NCBI RefSeq assembly: GCF_014201355.1
Contig: NZ_JACHEG010000011.1
Span: 62,001-126,000 of the forward strand
From: Aliirhizobium wenxiniae
GTDB lineage: Bacteria; Pseudomonadota; Alphaproteobacteria; Rhizobiales; Rhizobiaceae
DNA length: 64,000 bases
Direction of reading: 5' to 3'
The position numbers and the translations under genes were made by a program. Positions 26,319-35,204 of the stretch are shown here, piece after piece. Every line of letters starts with the position of its first letter. The stretch's first letter is position 1. Below the pieces are notes generated by a model that searched no databases, was not told the origin of the DNA, and was given only the letters and a program-made list of their open reading frames with translations.

Positions 26319-27220
26319 CATCATCGGTTATCACCAGCAATGTTTCAAAACACTATGGCAGAGTTGCCGCGGTCAGGGATGTCTCCTTCGATCTGAAATC
26401 GGGTGAAACGATCGCGCTCGTCGGCCATAACGGCGCGGGCAAGACGACGCTTATCAAGCTGATGCTCGGGCTCATCCGCCCCACAAGCGGATCGGTGACG
26501 ATGCTTGGCGGCGATCCGGCTCGTGGTGATTTTCATGTCCGGCAGAGCGTGGGGTATCTGCCCGAAAGCGTGTCGTTCCACATGGCTTTGACGGGGCGTG
26601 AGACGCTTACCTTTTACGCTCGCCTCAAGCGCGTCGAGTTTTCCGATGCCGAGCTTCTGTTCAAGCGGGTAGGGCTGTCCGCGGATGCCGTTGATCGCCC
26701 GGTGCGCACCTATTCTAAAGGCATGCGTCAGCGCTTGGGGTTGGCGCAGGCTCTGCTCGGAACACCGCAGGTTCTGTTGCTGGATGAGCCGACCAGTGGC
26801 CTCGATCCGGCGCTGCGGCAAAATTTCTACGATATCATCAGCGCGCTTCGCGCCGATGGTACGACCGTGCTGTTGTCTTCGCACGCCCTGACAGAACTCG
26901 AAAATCGTGCTGACCGGGTGATCATTGTCGACCGTGGGGTCAAGATTGCCGACGGTACGCTCGACGAATTGCGCCATATCGCCAGTCTGCCGACCCGGGT
27001 GATGATAAAACTGTCGGATATGGAAGCCGCGCCACAATGGTCCGGTGATTGGTGCAGACAATCCGGTGGCGGGTGGGAAATTGGCGTCGATGCTGCCGAC
27101 AAGATCGACCTTCTGAAAAGCCTGACCGCAGAGCCGTCACTTCTTGAAAGCCTGACGCTTGCAGAACCGACGCTCGATGAACTCTATGCGCATTTTCTAG
27201 GAAGGCAGGCGGCCGAATGA
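26315..27220 (+). CDS. nosF: NosF, ABC ATPase for NosZ maturation
   Basis: This 301-residue ATPase has Walker A GHNGAGKTT (about 41-49), signature YSKGMRQRLGLAQ and Walker B LLLDEPTSGLD. It drives the NosY membrane partner. It overlaps nosD and nosY by four bases each (ATGA). Confidence 0.92.
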   Translation: MTSSVITSNVSKHYGRVAAVRDVSFDLKSGETIALVGHNGAGKTTLIKLMLGLIRPTSGSVTMLGGDPARGDFHVRQSVGYLPESVSFHMALTGRETLTFYARLKRVEFSDAELLFKRVGLSADAVDRPVRTYSKGMRQRLGLAQALLGTPQVLLLDEPTSGLDPALRQNFYDIISALRADGTTVLLSSHALTELENRADRVIIVDRGVKIADGTLDELRHIASLPTRVMIKLSDMEAAPQWSGDWCRQSGGGWEIGVDAADKIDLLKSLTAEPSLLESLTLAEPTLDELYAHFLGRQAAE

Positions 27221-28044
27221 TGAATGTTCTCACTGTCGCCAGAAAGGAAATTCAGGAAGGGCGGCGAAACCGCTGGGTTCTGGCAACCACGCTTCTTCTA
27301 GCCGGCCTCGCATTGACGCTGACTTTTCTGGGAAGCGCGCCGACCGGCAATGTGGGTGTCAACCAGCTGGATGTTGTGATCGTCAGCCTATCGAGCCTTG
27401 CCATCTTCCTGCTGCCGCTGATCGCCCTGCTTTTGTCGCATGACGCGATCGTGGGCGAGAGCGAGCGCGGGACGCTAATACTGCTTCTCAGCTACCCGGT
27501 CGGTCGCAGCGAGATCGTGATCGGCAAGTTTTTAGGCCATCTTTCCATTCTCGCTTTTTCGACGCTAATCGGCTTTGGTGCCGCTGCTGTGGCGCTTGTC
27601 GCCTCCGGAACCGTGATCTCTCCGGCAAGCTGGCGTGCCTTCGCGACCATGCTCGGAGCCTCCATCCTTCTCGGCGCGGTCTTTCTGTCGATCGGTTATC
27701 TGATCAGCACGCTGGTGCGCGAGCGCAGCACCGCGGGCGGTGTCGCCATCGGCATCTGGCTGTTTTTCGTTCTGATCTATGACATGGCGCTGCTTGGCGG
27801 TCTTGTCGCGGCACAAGGGCGTGCGGTGCCGGCACTACTGCTGGATGGTCTGCTGCTGGCAAATCCAACGGATGCCTATCGTCTGCTCAATCTCGGGTCA
27901 GGTGCCGCCAGTACTCTGTCCGGCATGGGCGGTGTTGCCGCGGGAAGCAGCCTATCTGCGCCGATCCTGACACTGGCGCTGCTGCTCTGGGCAATCGTGC
28001 CGCTCGGTGTTGCCAATATCGTTTTCGCAAGGAGAGAAGCATGA
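27217..28044 (+). CDS. nosY: NosY, ABC permease for NosZ maturation
   Basis: This 275-residue protein has about six hydrophobic helices of the ABC-2 type and the conserved ESERGTLILLLSYPVGRSE loop. It forms the membrane part of NosFY with NosD on the periplasmic side. Four-base overlaps on both sides place it in one coupled transcript. Confidence 0.92.
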   Translation: MMNVLTVARKEIQEGRRNRWVLATTLLLAGLALTLTFLGSAPTGNVGVNQLDVVIVSLSSLAIFLLPLIALLLSHDAIVGESERGTLILLLSYPVGRSEIVIGKFLGHLSILAFSTLIGFGAAAVALVASGTVISPASWRAFATMLGASILLGAVFLSIGYLISTLVRERSTAGGVAIGIWLFFVLIYDMALLGGLVAAQGRAVPALLLDGLLLANPTDAYRLLNLGSGAASTLSGMGGVAAGSSLSAPILTLALLLWAIVPLGVANIVFARREA

Positions 28045-28601
28045 AGTTATCATTTGCGACCGTGGCACTGGCTTCCATCTTTCTCGCCAGCTGCAGCCCC
28101 AAAGAGCATGCAGTCATGCCTGCTCCCGCTGCGATGACCACGGAGGCCATGGGGCGATATTGCGGCATGAACGTCATGGAACATGACGGGCCGAAGGGGC
28201 AGGTGATCATGCAGCAAACGGAGGAAGTCATCTGGTTCTCGTCGGCCCGCGATACCGTTGCCTTTACGATGTTGCCTGAAGAACCGCGCGACATCGCGGC
28301 AATCTATGTATCCGACATGAGCAAGGCACCAAGTTGGGAAAAGCCCGGCGCTGAAAATTGGGTCGACGCCCGCAAGGCCCATTACGTGATCGAAAGCTCC
28401 CGCGTTGGCGGCATGGGCGCGGCGGAGGCCGTTCCATTTTCGCTGGAACAGGACGCCAGCGCTTTCGCGTCGAAAAATGGCGGCCGTGTTGTCGGTTTCA
28501 AGGATATCCCCGAGAACTACATTCTGGGTTCGCAAGGTCAGCCTTCCGATGAAGGGCAACCTGCTGAGCCCCATGGGGCAGGAGGGCATCACCATGGCTG
28601 A
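28041..28601 (+). CDS. nosL: NosL, copper chaperone lipoprotein
   Basis: This 186-residue lipoprotein has a signal with lipobox LASC (lipidated Cys18), a NosL domain with CGMNVMEHDGPKGQ (Met/Cys copper-site region) and a His-rich tail (HGAGGHHHG). It binds Cu(I) for NosZ. It starts inside the nosY stop and ends eight bases into nosX. Confidence 0.92.
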   Translation: MKLSFATVALASIFLASCSPKEHAVMPAPAAMTTEAMGRYCGMNVMEHDGPKGQVIMQQTEEVIWFSSARDTVAFTMLPEEPRDIAAIYVSDMSKAPSWEKPGAENWVDARKAHYVIESSRVGGMGAAEAVPFSLEQDASAFASKNGGRVVGFKDIPENYILGSQGQPSDEGQPAEPHGAGGHHHG

Positions 28602-29577
28602 AGCCATCACACGTCGCAGGGCATTGCGAATCATGGCGGCTGGAGCCGGTCTGCCGCTCGTCCTGAATGCGACACAAGCGTTTTCCCACCCTGAACCCGT
28701 CATATGGCGAGGGCAGGCGCTCGGCGCTCCGACGACGTTGATCCTTAACTACCCCGATTCTGATCAAGCGCGAGGCCTTGTACGTCAGGTGGTTGCCGAG
28801 GTGGACAGGCTGGAGGATATCTTCAGCCTTTATCGCCCGTCATCTGCGTTGTGCGAACTCAACCGGGCCGGCGCTCTGGCATTTCCGCCGCAGGAACTCG
28901 TGGATCTGCTGACGGTCTGTCAGTCCGTCTGGGAAGCGACAGGCGGATTGTTCGACCCCACCGTGCAGCCTTTGTGGAAACTGTATGCCGACCATTTCTC
29001 CCGGAGCGGGGCGAACCCGTCAGGCCCGGATCGATCTGCGCTTGAAAGCGCTCGTACACTCGTCGGTTTCCAGCACGTCAGTTTCAACGCACATCGTATT
29101 GCTCTGTCGCAACGCGGTATGGGCTTGACGCTGAATGGCATCGCGCAGGGTCACATAACAGATCGGATTGTCGCTCTCCTGCGCGCTGGCGGTGTCGAAA
29201 GCAGCCTTGTCGATATGGGAGAAGTCCGCGCGATAGGTGCAAAACCGGATGGAACGCCTTGGAAGGTCGGTATTTCGGAAAACCAGAGCGATACTGACAT
29301 TAACCATTCGGTGCTGGTGACCAACAAGGCTGTGGCGACATCCAGTTCCAACGGACTTCACTTCGACCAAGCACGACATTGGGGGCATATCATCTCTCCC
29401 CAAGGCGTGCCCACAGTGCAGCGCTATGGCAGAATGACTGTCATCGCACCCGATGCAACGCGCGCAGACGCGCTCTCGACCGCGTTTACGCTGATGGAGA
29501 CGGCGGCAATAAGCAACGTGCTGGCGCGGCACCCCGACATAGAGGCGGATTGGGCATCATCCGGCCACGCAAAGTAA
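28594..29577 (+). CDS. nosX: NosX, ApbE-type FMN transferase
   Basis: This 327-residue protein has a twin-arginine signal (TRRRALRIMAAG) and the ApbE fold with LNGIAQGHITD and a SSSNGLHF segment. It covalently attaches FMN to NosR in the periplasm. The ATG at 28594 is chosen because the Tat signal begins here and AGGAGGGC precedes it; it overlaps nosL by eight bases. Confidence 0.9.
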   Translation: MAEAITRRRALRIMAAGAGLPLVLNATQAFSHPEPVIWRGQALGAPTTLILNYPDSDQARGLVRQVVAEVDRLEDIFSLYRPSSALCELNRAGALAFPPQELVDLLTVCQSVWEATGGLFDPTVQPLWKLYADHFSRSGANPSGPDRSALESARTLVGFQHVSFNAHRIALSQRGMGLTLNGIAQGHITDRIVALLRAGGVESSLVDMGEVRAIGAKPDGTPWKVGISENQSDTDINHSVLVTNKAVATSSSNGLHFDQARHWGHIISPQGVPTVQRYGRMTVIAPDATRADALSTAFTLMETAAISNVLARHPDIEADWASSGHAK

Positions 29578-29597
29578 CGAGATAAGGACCACAAATC

Positions 29598-29738
29598 ATG
29601 GGATCTCTTAGCATCTGGCATTGGATCATAATTCTGGCAATTGTCCTCATCCTGTTCGGTCGCGGTAAAATTCCCGAGCTGATGTCCGATATCGGCAGGG
29701 GTATCCGGGAGTTTCGCAACGGCGTGAAGGATGACTAG
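29598..29738 (+). CDS. tatE: Small TatA/TatE-like translocase component
   Basis: This 46-residue protein opens MGSLSIWHW, followed by a hydrophobic helix (IIILAIVLILF), the FGRGKIPEL hinge and a short amphipathic helix ending GVKDD. This is a minimal TatA/E protein with almost no charged tail. TatE genes are known at the end of nos clusters, where they help export Tat-dependent NosZ and NosX. AAGGACC lies nine bases before the ATG, and the gene is 20 bases after nosX. At 46 residues it is easily missed. Confidence 0.88.
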   Translation: MGSLSIWHWIIILAIVLILFGRGKIPELMSDIGRGIREFRNGVKDD

Positions 29739-30214
29739 ACGATCGAGTGAAACAAGGCATGCTACGGACTATCGGTGCGATGAGGCACTCAGACGAGTGC
29801 GTCGCAATAGTGGGGTCTTTCAATACCTTGGAGCTCCGCGAGTGACTAAGCGCAGAAACGTTTTCAATTGAAGCAACCCGGGAAAAGCGTTGATGCGCTA
29901 ATTTGCGGTGAACTGTCGGCTTGATGGTTTCCTGCGATGATTTCAATTTTCAGTTTGAGCCCCATGCGCGGCGTACCGTCTGATCAGGATCCGGCTTGAC
30001 AGGCTCGATACCCAAAGCGATGTTGTCCTTATGAGCAAGAACGTCTTCGATATTCTCTACCGTATGTGTCCCCTGGACGGACATTAGCCCGTACCCGGTT
30101 GCCGTCGCGCCCCGGGTCACGGGGCAAGACAGTTTTTCGTTTTTTTGCGCGACTCCACGAGCAATTTTTATAGAGCGAGAGGCTTATTAAAGTCCTCGTG
30201 TCGGGAGAACGCGT
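29739..30214. other. Gap between the nos cluster and rnk
   Basis: No gene is convincing. A hairpin (GCACTC-AGAC-GAGTGC with outer GCGA/TCGC, about 29777-29805) may terminate the nos transcript, though no T run follows. A minus-strand open frame (30084 to 29950, 44 codons, start MSVQGTHTVENIED) looks protein-like but has no ribosome-binding site or known match. Confidence 0.4.
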
Positions 30215-30616
30215 GTGAACAGCGAAACCATCTCTGCTGGCAAGCCAAACATCATCGTACGAGGCTCTGACTATGGGCGGCTTACCGCCTTGGCACAGGC
30301 ATCCATGGATAAAGATCTCGCTTTAGGCGAGGAGTTGATGGGTGAATTGGAGAGGGCCGCGGTGGTTGTCGATGATGCGGCAGCTTTGCAAACCGTACAG
30401 ATGGGCTCCACGGTGACGTACACGACCGAAACCGGTCACATGCGCACAGTCACCCTCGTTTACCCTGGCGAAGCAAACATCGAGACCAGCCGGATATCGA
30501 TAATGACACCTATAGGAGTGGCACTGCTTGGCCTTTCCGAAAATCAGTCCATAAATTGGATCGCTCGGGATGGACTTGTACATTCGCTAACGATCACGAA
30601 AGTCGTGGCAACATAG
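30215..30616 (+). CDS. rnk: Rnk-like nucleoside diphosphate kinase regulator (GreA/GreB C-terminal domain)
   Basis: This 133-residue protein starts with GTG after CGGGAGAAC. An N-terminal helical part (LTALAQASMDKD, LMGELERA) is followed by the GreA/GreB C-terminal fold with VQMGSTVTYTTE, VTLVYPGEA and STPIG-like ISIMTPIGVALLGL. It lacks the long GreA coiled coil. Rnk proteins bind RNA polymerase and affect nucleotide pools; a direct role here is unknown. Confidence 0.82.
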   Translation: MNSETISAGKPNIIVRGSDYGRLTALAQASMDKDLALGEELMGELERAAVVVDDAAALQTVQMGSTVTYTTETGHMRTVTLVYPGEANIETSRISIMTPIGVALLGLSENQSINWIARDGLVHSLTITKVVAT

Positions 30617-30959
30617 GTAGCCGCCTAGAGGAAGTCGTTCTTTAAGCCAGACCAAGCTGCGCAGGCAATTGTCGATTAGGCCGCCAGTTCCTCATCGTAT
30701 TTTCAGGTTCATATTGTCAGAACATTCCAGCTTCACCGCCCAGATCTCCACCAGGTCTGAGGCGTCCGATCGGTTGACGATCCAGTTCCCGGCCGCCGCG
30801 TGGGCTGCTTTGCCGTTTTCCGGTGATGTGGACACGGCAACTCAGTCTCTCGATCGCTTTGCCCTTCACCCACACTTAGCGGCGAGCCGATGTCCCATGC
30901 GCGGGGTAGCCCTATTCCATCATACCCGCCTATTTCTAAAAGCATAAAGGAGGAGTCGT
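30617..30959. other. Gap before gdhA
   Basis: No assigned gene. A 47-codon minus-strand frame (30835 to 30692, GTG start, MSTSPENGKAAHAAAG) looks protein-like but lacks a recognisable domain or good ribosome-binding site. The last bases carry the gdhA ribosome-binding site AAAGGAGGAG (30946-30955). Confidence 0.4.
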
Positions 30960-32315
30960 ATGGCGACTGTAGATGAAAAACTGGAACCCATCCTGGCTCA
31001 GGTCTTGCAACGTAATCCAGCCGAACCGGAGTTCCACCAGGCCGTCCGTGAGGTTCTAGAAAGCCTCGGATCTGTCGTTTCGAAACATCCCGGCTATCTC
31101 GCGGATGCACTGATCGAACGACTGTGCGAACCGGAGCGACAGATTATATTTCGCGTGCCTTGGGTTGATGATGTGGGCCAAGTGCGTATCAATCGCGGCT
31201 TTCGCGTCCAGTTCAATTCCGCCCTGGGACCGTACAAGGGCGGACTTCGGTTCCACCCCTCCGTTAATCTCGGCATAATCAAATTCCTTGGCTTCGAACA
31301 GACGTTCAAGAACGCATTGACAGGTCTTCCGATCGGCGGCGGGAAAGGAGGATCCGACTTCGATCCCAAGGGGCGTTCGGACGGTGAGATTATGCGTTTT
31401 TGTCAGTCTTTTATGACCGAGCTGCATCGCCACCTTGGAGAGCACACGGATGTACCTGCCGGAGACATCGGCGTCAGCGGGAGGGAGATCGGCTGGATGT
31501 TCGGCCAATACAAGCGGCTGACCAACAGGTTTGAGGCCGGTGTCTTTACCGGCAAGGGGCTCAGCTATGGCGGTTCTCTTGTGAGAAGGGAAGCTACCGG
31601 TTACGGGGCCGTATATTTCACCAGGGCAATGCTTGAAAGCAAAGGCACTGATTTCGACGGCAAGCGCGTGACGATATCAGGCTCCGGTAATGTGGCGATA
31701 TATGCCATGGAGCAAGCCATTGCATACGGGGCAAAGGTTGTCGCTTGCTCCGACAGTAGTGGATACATCTTTGATGAGGACGGCATCGATCTCGCACTGG
31801 TAAAGGCTATCAAGGAAGTTCGTCGCGAACGGCTCTCGGAATATGTTCGCATAAAGACGAAGGGCGCGCACTTCATTGCCGCAGACAAGGGGTCTATCTG
31901 GGATGTACCTTGCGAGGTCGCGCTACCCTGCGCCACGCAGAACGAGCTTTCCGGACGCGACGCGAAGACCCTGATAGCAAATGGAGTTGTCGCCGTGGCG
32001 GAAGGGGCGAACATGCCATCAACGCCCGAGGCCGTTCGTGCGTTTCAGCAAGCAGATGTATTGTTCGGCCCGGGGAAAGCGGCGAATGCCGGTGGGGTGG
32101 CAACTTCGGCTCTGGAGATGCAACAGAATGCCAGCCGTGACAGTTGGAGTTTTGAAACTGCGCGCGATCGACTGGGTCAAATCATGCAAGGCATTCACGA
32201 CCGTTGCGCCGAGACCGCTGAGGAATATGGTGCCAAGGGTAACTACGTGCTGGGAGCGAACATCGCCGGTTTCACGCGCGTGGCAGAGGCTATGCGTGCG
32301 CAGGGCGTGATCTAG
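30960..32315 (+). CDS. gdhA: NADP-type glutamate dehydrogenase
   Basis: This 451-residue enzyme aminates 2-oxoglutarate with ammonia. The catalytic region GGLRFHPSVN and LPIGGGKGGSDFDPKG, with the active Lys in GGGKGG, and the nucleotide motif SGSGNVA are clear. The length and the RFHPSV motif fit hexameric NADP-specific enzymes. An AAAGGAGGAG box precedes the ATG. It is a single-gene unit with its own terminator. Most rhizobia assimilate ammonia through GS-GOGAT, so this is an accessory gene. Confidence 0.93.
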   Translation: MATVDEKLEPILAQVLQRNPAEPEFHQAVREVLESLGSVVSKHPGYLADALIERLCEPERQIIFRVPWVDDVGQVRINRGFRVQFNSALGPYKGGLRFHPSVNLGIIKFLGFEQTFKNALTGLPIGGGKGGSDFDPKGRSDGEIMRFCQSFMTELHRHLGEHTDVPAGDIGVSGREIGWMFGQYKRLTNRFEAGVFTGKGLSYGGSLVRREATGYGAVYFTRAMLESKGTDFDGKRVTISGSGNVAIYAMEQAIAYGAKVVACSDSSGYIFDEDGIDLALVKAIKEVRRERLSEYVRIKTKGAHFIAADKGSIWDVPCEVALPCATQNELSGRDAKTLIANGVVAVAEGANMPSTPEAVRAFQQADVLFGPGKAANAGGVATSALEMQQNASRDSWSFETARDRLGQIMQGIHDRCAETAEEYGAKGNYVLGANIAGFTRVAEAMRAQGVI

Positions 32316-32341
32316 CACCCGGACAGCTTCCGAATTGTAAC

Positions 32342-32370
32342 GACCTCGGGCGCAGCCCGGGGTCTTATTC
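32342..32370 (+). terminator. Terminator of gdhA
   Basis: GACCTCGGGC and GCCCGGGGTC form a 10-bp stem with one G-T pair and a GCA loop, followed by TTATTCC, 27 bases after the gdhA stop. Confidence 0.75.
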
Positions 32371-32596
32371 CGTTCGCTGGTGAAATTGGCGGGTCACGGA
32401 ATCTATTCCGCTCAAGTTGCAGCCGAACCTATTTTGTCTTGTCCGAAAGCTGCAGATGACGTGTCAATTCTCTGGCGGTTCAACTTCCAATTCGAGCCAC
32501 AGCGCTCGCAGCGTCAGCAAATTGATTGCGACATAGAATTGACCTGGCATTGTCCTGCCAAAAAAATCGACGGACCATGCTTCTTCGTATCATAAA

Positions 32597-32623
32597 ATGT
32601 TGAGACCTACTGGTCTCACAACA
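32597..32623. promoter_or_regulatory. Palindrome upstream of dgoK, candidate operator 1
   Basis: TGAGACC-TACT-GGTCTCA is a perfect 7-bp inverted repeat, extended by ATGT and ACAT on the outside with a two-base offset. It is about 235 bases before dgoK. Its regulator is not known. Confidence 0.45.
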
Positions 32624-32749
32624 TAATTTCACCCATCCCATCCAGAGATGCCGGTTTTGACTGAGAGGCATTTCCTTTTTCATGTTGCAATGCGGCATTT
32701 TTGCCTTTGACCCGGACTTGCTGTGGGTGTATCTAAATATGGGATCATA

Positions 32750-32766
32750 ATCTCAATATTTGAGAT
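32750..32766. promoter_or_regulatory. Palindrome upstream of dgoK, candidate operator 2
   Basis: ATCTCAA-TAT-TTGAGAT is a perfect inverted repeat in an AT-rich stretch 86 bases before dgoK, the usual place for a repressor site. The IclR regulator at the end of the cluster is the best candidate to bind it. Confidence 0.55.
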
Positions 32767-32852
32767 AATATCTTTCGATATGTTGCTTCCACCGCTTTTG
32801 CCGGCGCGAAGCCTTGAGAATTTTGACAGCCGAACCGCGGGAGGGGTTTTCG

Positions 32853-33845
32853 ATGCTGATCGTGACTTTGGATACGGGCACCACAAATACACGTGTTGTT
32901 GCATGGCGAAATGGCTTGCCTGTTGCAGAGGCCGGGCGGCCCGTCGGCGTGCGTGACACCGCCATCACCGGCAGCACAGACAAATTGAAGGCCGCCGTTG
33001 GCGAAGCACTCTCGGAGGCGCTTGCCGGGGCGAATGTCGCGCCGGGCGAGGAGAGCCTTTATCTCGGTTCCGGGATGATCACCTCCAATAACGGGTTGCG
33101 CGAAATCCCCCATCTGCCGGCACCCGCCGGCAAGGCCGAACTGGCCGCCGGCATGCAGTCGGTCGAGCTTCCAGGCGTTGCCGATTATCCGATCTGGCTT
33201 ATCCCCGGCATCAAGAACCGTGCAGGCGCAATTTCCTTAGATGACTGCGATGACATGGACATCATGCGCGGGGAGGAAACCGAAGCCATCGGCGTGCTGC
33301 ACACGCTTGGCCTTGCCGAGCCAGCCGTGCTGATTCTTCCCGGTTCGCATTCCAAAATCGTCGGGATCGATGAGCAGGGACGGATCACCGGGTCGATCAC
33401 GACCATTTCCGGGGAACTGCTCGACGTCATCAGCCGCCATACGCTGATTGCCGGATCCGTCGATCACCGCTTCGCCGATACGATCAATTCGGAAGCCTTG
33501 CTCAAAGGCGCCGAACTTGGAGAGCGGCTTGGCGTGGGCCGGTCCGCTTTCTTGGTGCGGCTTCTCGATCTCTTCGGCGATCTGGACCGTGATGGCCGGG
33601 CGAGTTTTCTGCTCGGCGCGGTTCTTGCCAGCGATATCAGCGCACTCAAGAGCAGCCACTCGCTGAAAGTGGCTCCCGAAAGCCGCATCATCGTTGCCGG
33701 CAAGGGCGGCTTGCGCGACGCACTGATGACGCTGCTTGCCGCCGATCCGTATTTCACCGGCCCGATCGAGGCCGTGCCGGACGGCATACATTCGATTTCC
33801 GCTCTGGGCGCCATGGAGATTGCGCGCATTCGCGGACTGATCTGA
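32853..33845 (+). CDS. dgoK: 2-Dehydro-3-deoxygalactonokinase
   Basis: This 330-residue sugar kinase matches DgoK. The N-terminal phosphate motif LDTGTTNTR, the central LPGSHSKIV with ITGSITTISGEL, and the C-terminal GKGGLRDAL are typical. It phosphorylates 2-keto-3-deoxygalactonate with ATP. The ATG at 32853 is chosen because GGGAGGGG is six bases upstream. The aldolase that splits the product is two genes downstream. Confidence 0.88.
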   Translation: MLIVTLDTGTTNTRVVAWRNGLPVAEAGRPVGVRDTAITGSTDKLKAAVGEALSEALAGANVAPGEESLYLGSGMITSNNGLREIPHLPAPAGKAELAAGMQSVELPGVADYPIWLIPGIKNRAGAISLDDCDDMDIMRGEETEAIGVLHTLGLAEPAVLILPGSHSKIVGIDEQGRITGSITTISGELLDVISRHTLIAGSVDHRFADTINSEALLKGAELGERLGVGRSAFLVRLLDLFGDLDRDGRASFLLGAVLASDISALKSSHSLKVAPESRIIVAGKGGLRDALMTLLAADPYFTGPIEAVPDGIHSISALGAMEIARIRGLI

Positions 33846-33875
33846 CGAATTCGGAAGAAGTAAAGGGAAGAGAAA

Positions 33876-35177
33876 ATGTCTATTCAACAAGCTGCGGGGG
33901 CGGCCAAGAAGGTCGGCAATCGCAGGTGGATCATCGTCGCGATCCTTCTTTTGGGGGGGATGGTCAACTTCATTGACCGCACGGCGCTGTCCGTTGCTGC
34001 GCCGGAAATGATGAAGGAGCTTGAGCTCACCAACTCCGATATCGGTCTGCTCGGCACGATATTCTCGCTGATCTACGCCCTGTTCCAGCTTCCTGCGGGC
34101 TGGCTGATCGACAAGTTCGGCGCCAAGCGCGTCTATACCGGGGCTGTCATCCTGTGGAGCGGTGCGACGGCGCTGACCGGCGCCTGCTCCTCCAAGGCGG
34201 GACTTATTGCTGCGCGCGGCGTTCTCGGCATTACCGAGGCTCCGTGCTGGCCGAGTGCGGCCAAGATCACTGCCGCATGGTTCCCCAAGAAGGAGCGTGC
34301 ACTGGCAACCGGCATCTGGGACGCCGCCTCCAAATGGGGACCGGCCCTCGCGCCGCCGCTCCTGGTCTTTTTGATGGTCAGCTTCGGCTGGCGTGAGCTT
34401 TTCTATATTGCAGGCGGTTTCGGCATTCTGTTCGGCCTGCTTTTGATCGTTGTCTACCACCAGCCTGAAAAGACCACCTGGTTGTCGAAAGACGAACTCG
34501 ATTACATCAAGGCTGATGGCGGTGGATCCGCAGACGCCATGGGCGAGGGCAAGAACCCCATTCGCTGGCGCGATCTTTTCCGTTATCGCACCGTCTGGGG
34601 CATGATCCTCGGCTGGTTCTGCTACATCTGGATGTTTAACATCCTGACCTATTTCGTGCCGCTTTATCTCCTGAAGACGCAGAATCTCGACATGAAGACG
34701 ATGGGCTTCATGGCTTCGATCCCCTTCTTCGGCGGCATCGTCGGCGCCTTCGTCGGCGGTTACATTTCCAAATGGCTCGTCGACAAGAATATCGCTTCGC
34801 CGCTGAATGCGAAGCGTGGCGTCATCGCCGTTTCGGCACTGGCAGGCGGCTTCGCGCTGATGATCGCGCCGTTCTTCACCAGCCTCGGCGGCACCCTGAT
34901 ACTGCTGACCATCGGCATGGCCATGCTGTCTTCGCTGTCGGCCAATGGCTGGGCTTTGCCTGGTGACGTCGCCCCGAACTCGATGGTCGGTTCGGTCGGT
35001 AGCATCCAGAATTTCGGCGGTTACTTCGCCGGTTCGCTGTCGCCGCTGGTCACCGGCATGATCGCCGATGCCACCGGCTCCTATGCACTGGCCTTCATCA
35101 GCGGCGGTTTCATCGCTGCCTGCTCGGCCATTTGCTACTGGTTCATCGTCCGCAAGCCGATCGCGGCAGAGGCCTGA
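33876..35177 (+). CDS. MFS transporter, hexuronate/galactonate (ACS) family
   Basis: This 433-residue permease has about twelve membrane helices. The FIDRTALSVAAPEM segment in the first helix and the WLIDKFGAKRVY loop are typical of the anion:cation symporter family that includes galactonate and hexuronate carriers. Lying between dgoK and dgoA, it most likely brings in D-galactonate or a related sugar acid. Confidence 0.86.
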   Translation: MSIQQAAGAAKKVGNRRWIIVAILLLGGMVNFIDRTALSVAAPEMMKELELTNSDIGLLGTIFSLIYALFQLPAGWLIDKFGAKRVYTGAVILWSGATALTGACSSKAGLIAARGVLGITEAPCWPSAAKITAAWFPKKERALATGIWDAASKWGPALAPPLLVFLMVSFGWRELFYIAGGFGILFGLLLIVVYHQPEKTTWLSKDELDYIKADGGGSADAMGEGKNPIRWRDLFRYRTVWGMILGWFCYIWMFNILTYFVPLYLLKTQNLDMKTMGFMASIPFFGGIVGAFVGGYISKWLVDKNIASPLNAKRGVIAVSALAGGFALMIAPFFTSLGGTLILLTIGMAMLSSLSANGWALPGDVAPNSMVGSVGSIQNFGGYFAGSLSPLVTGMIADATGSYALAFISGGFIAACSAICYWFIVRKPIAAEA

Positions 35178-35204
35178 CCAACATTATCCAGAAAGGTTGA
35201 TCCA

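Larger units (their letters stand above)
32371..32852. other. Control region of the dgo operon
   Basis: No credible gene is seen. Two strong palindromes (listed separately) lie here. The dgoK ribosome-binding site GGGAGGGG is at 32839-32846. Confidence 0.5.
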
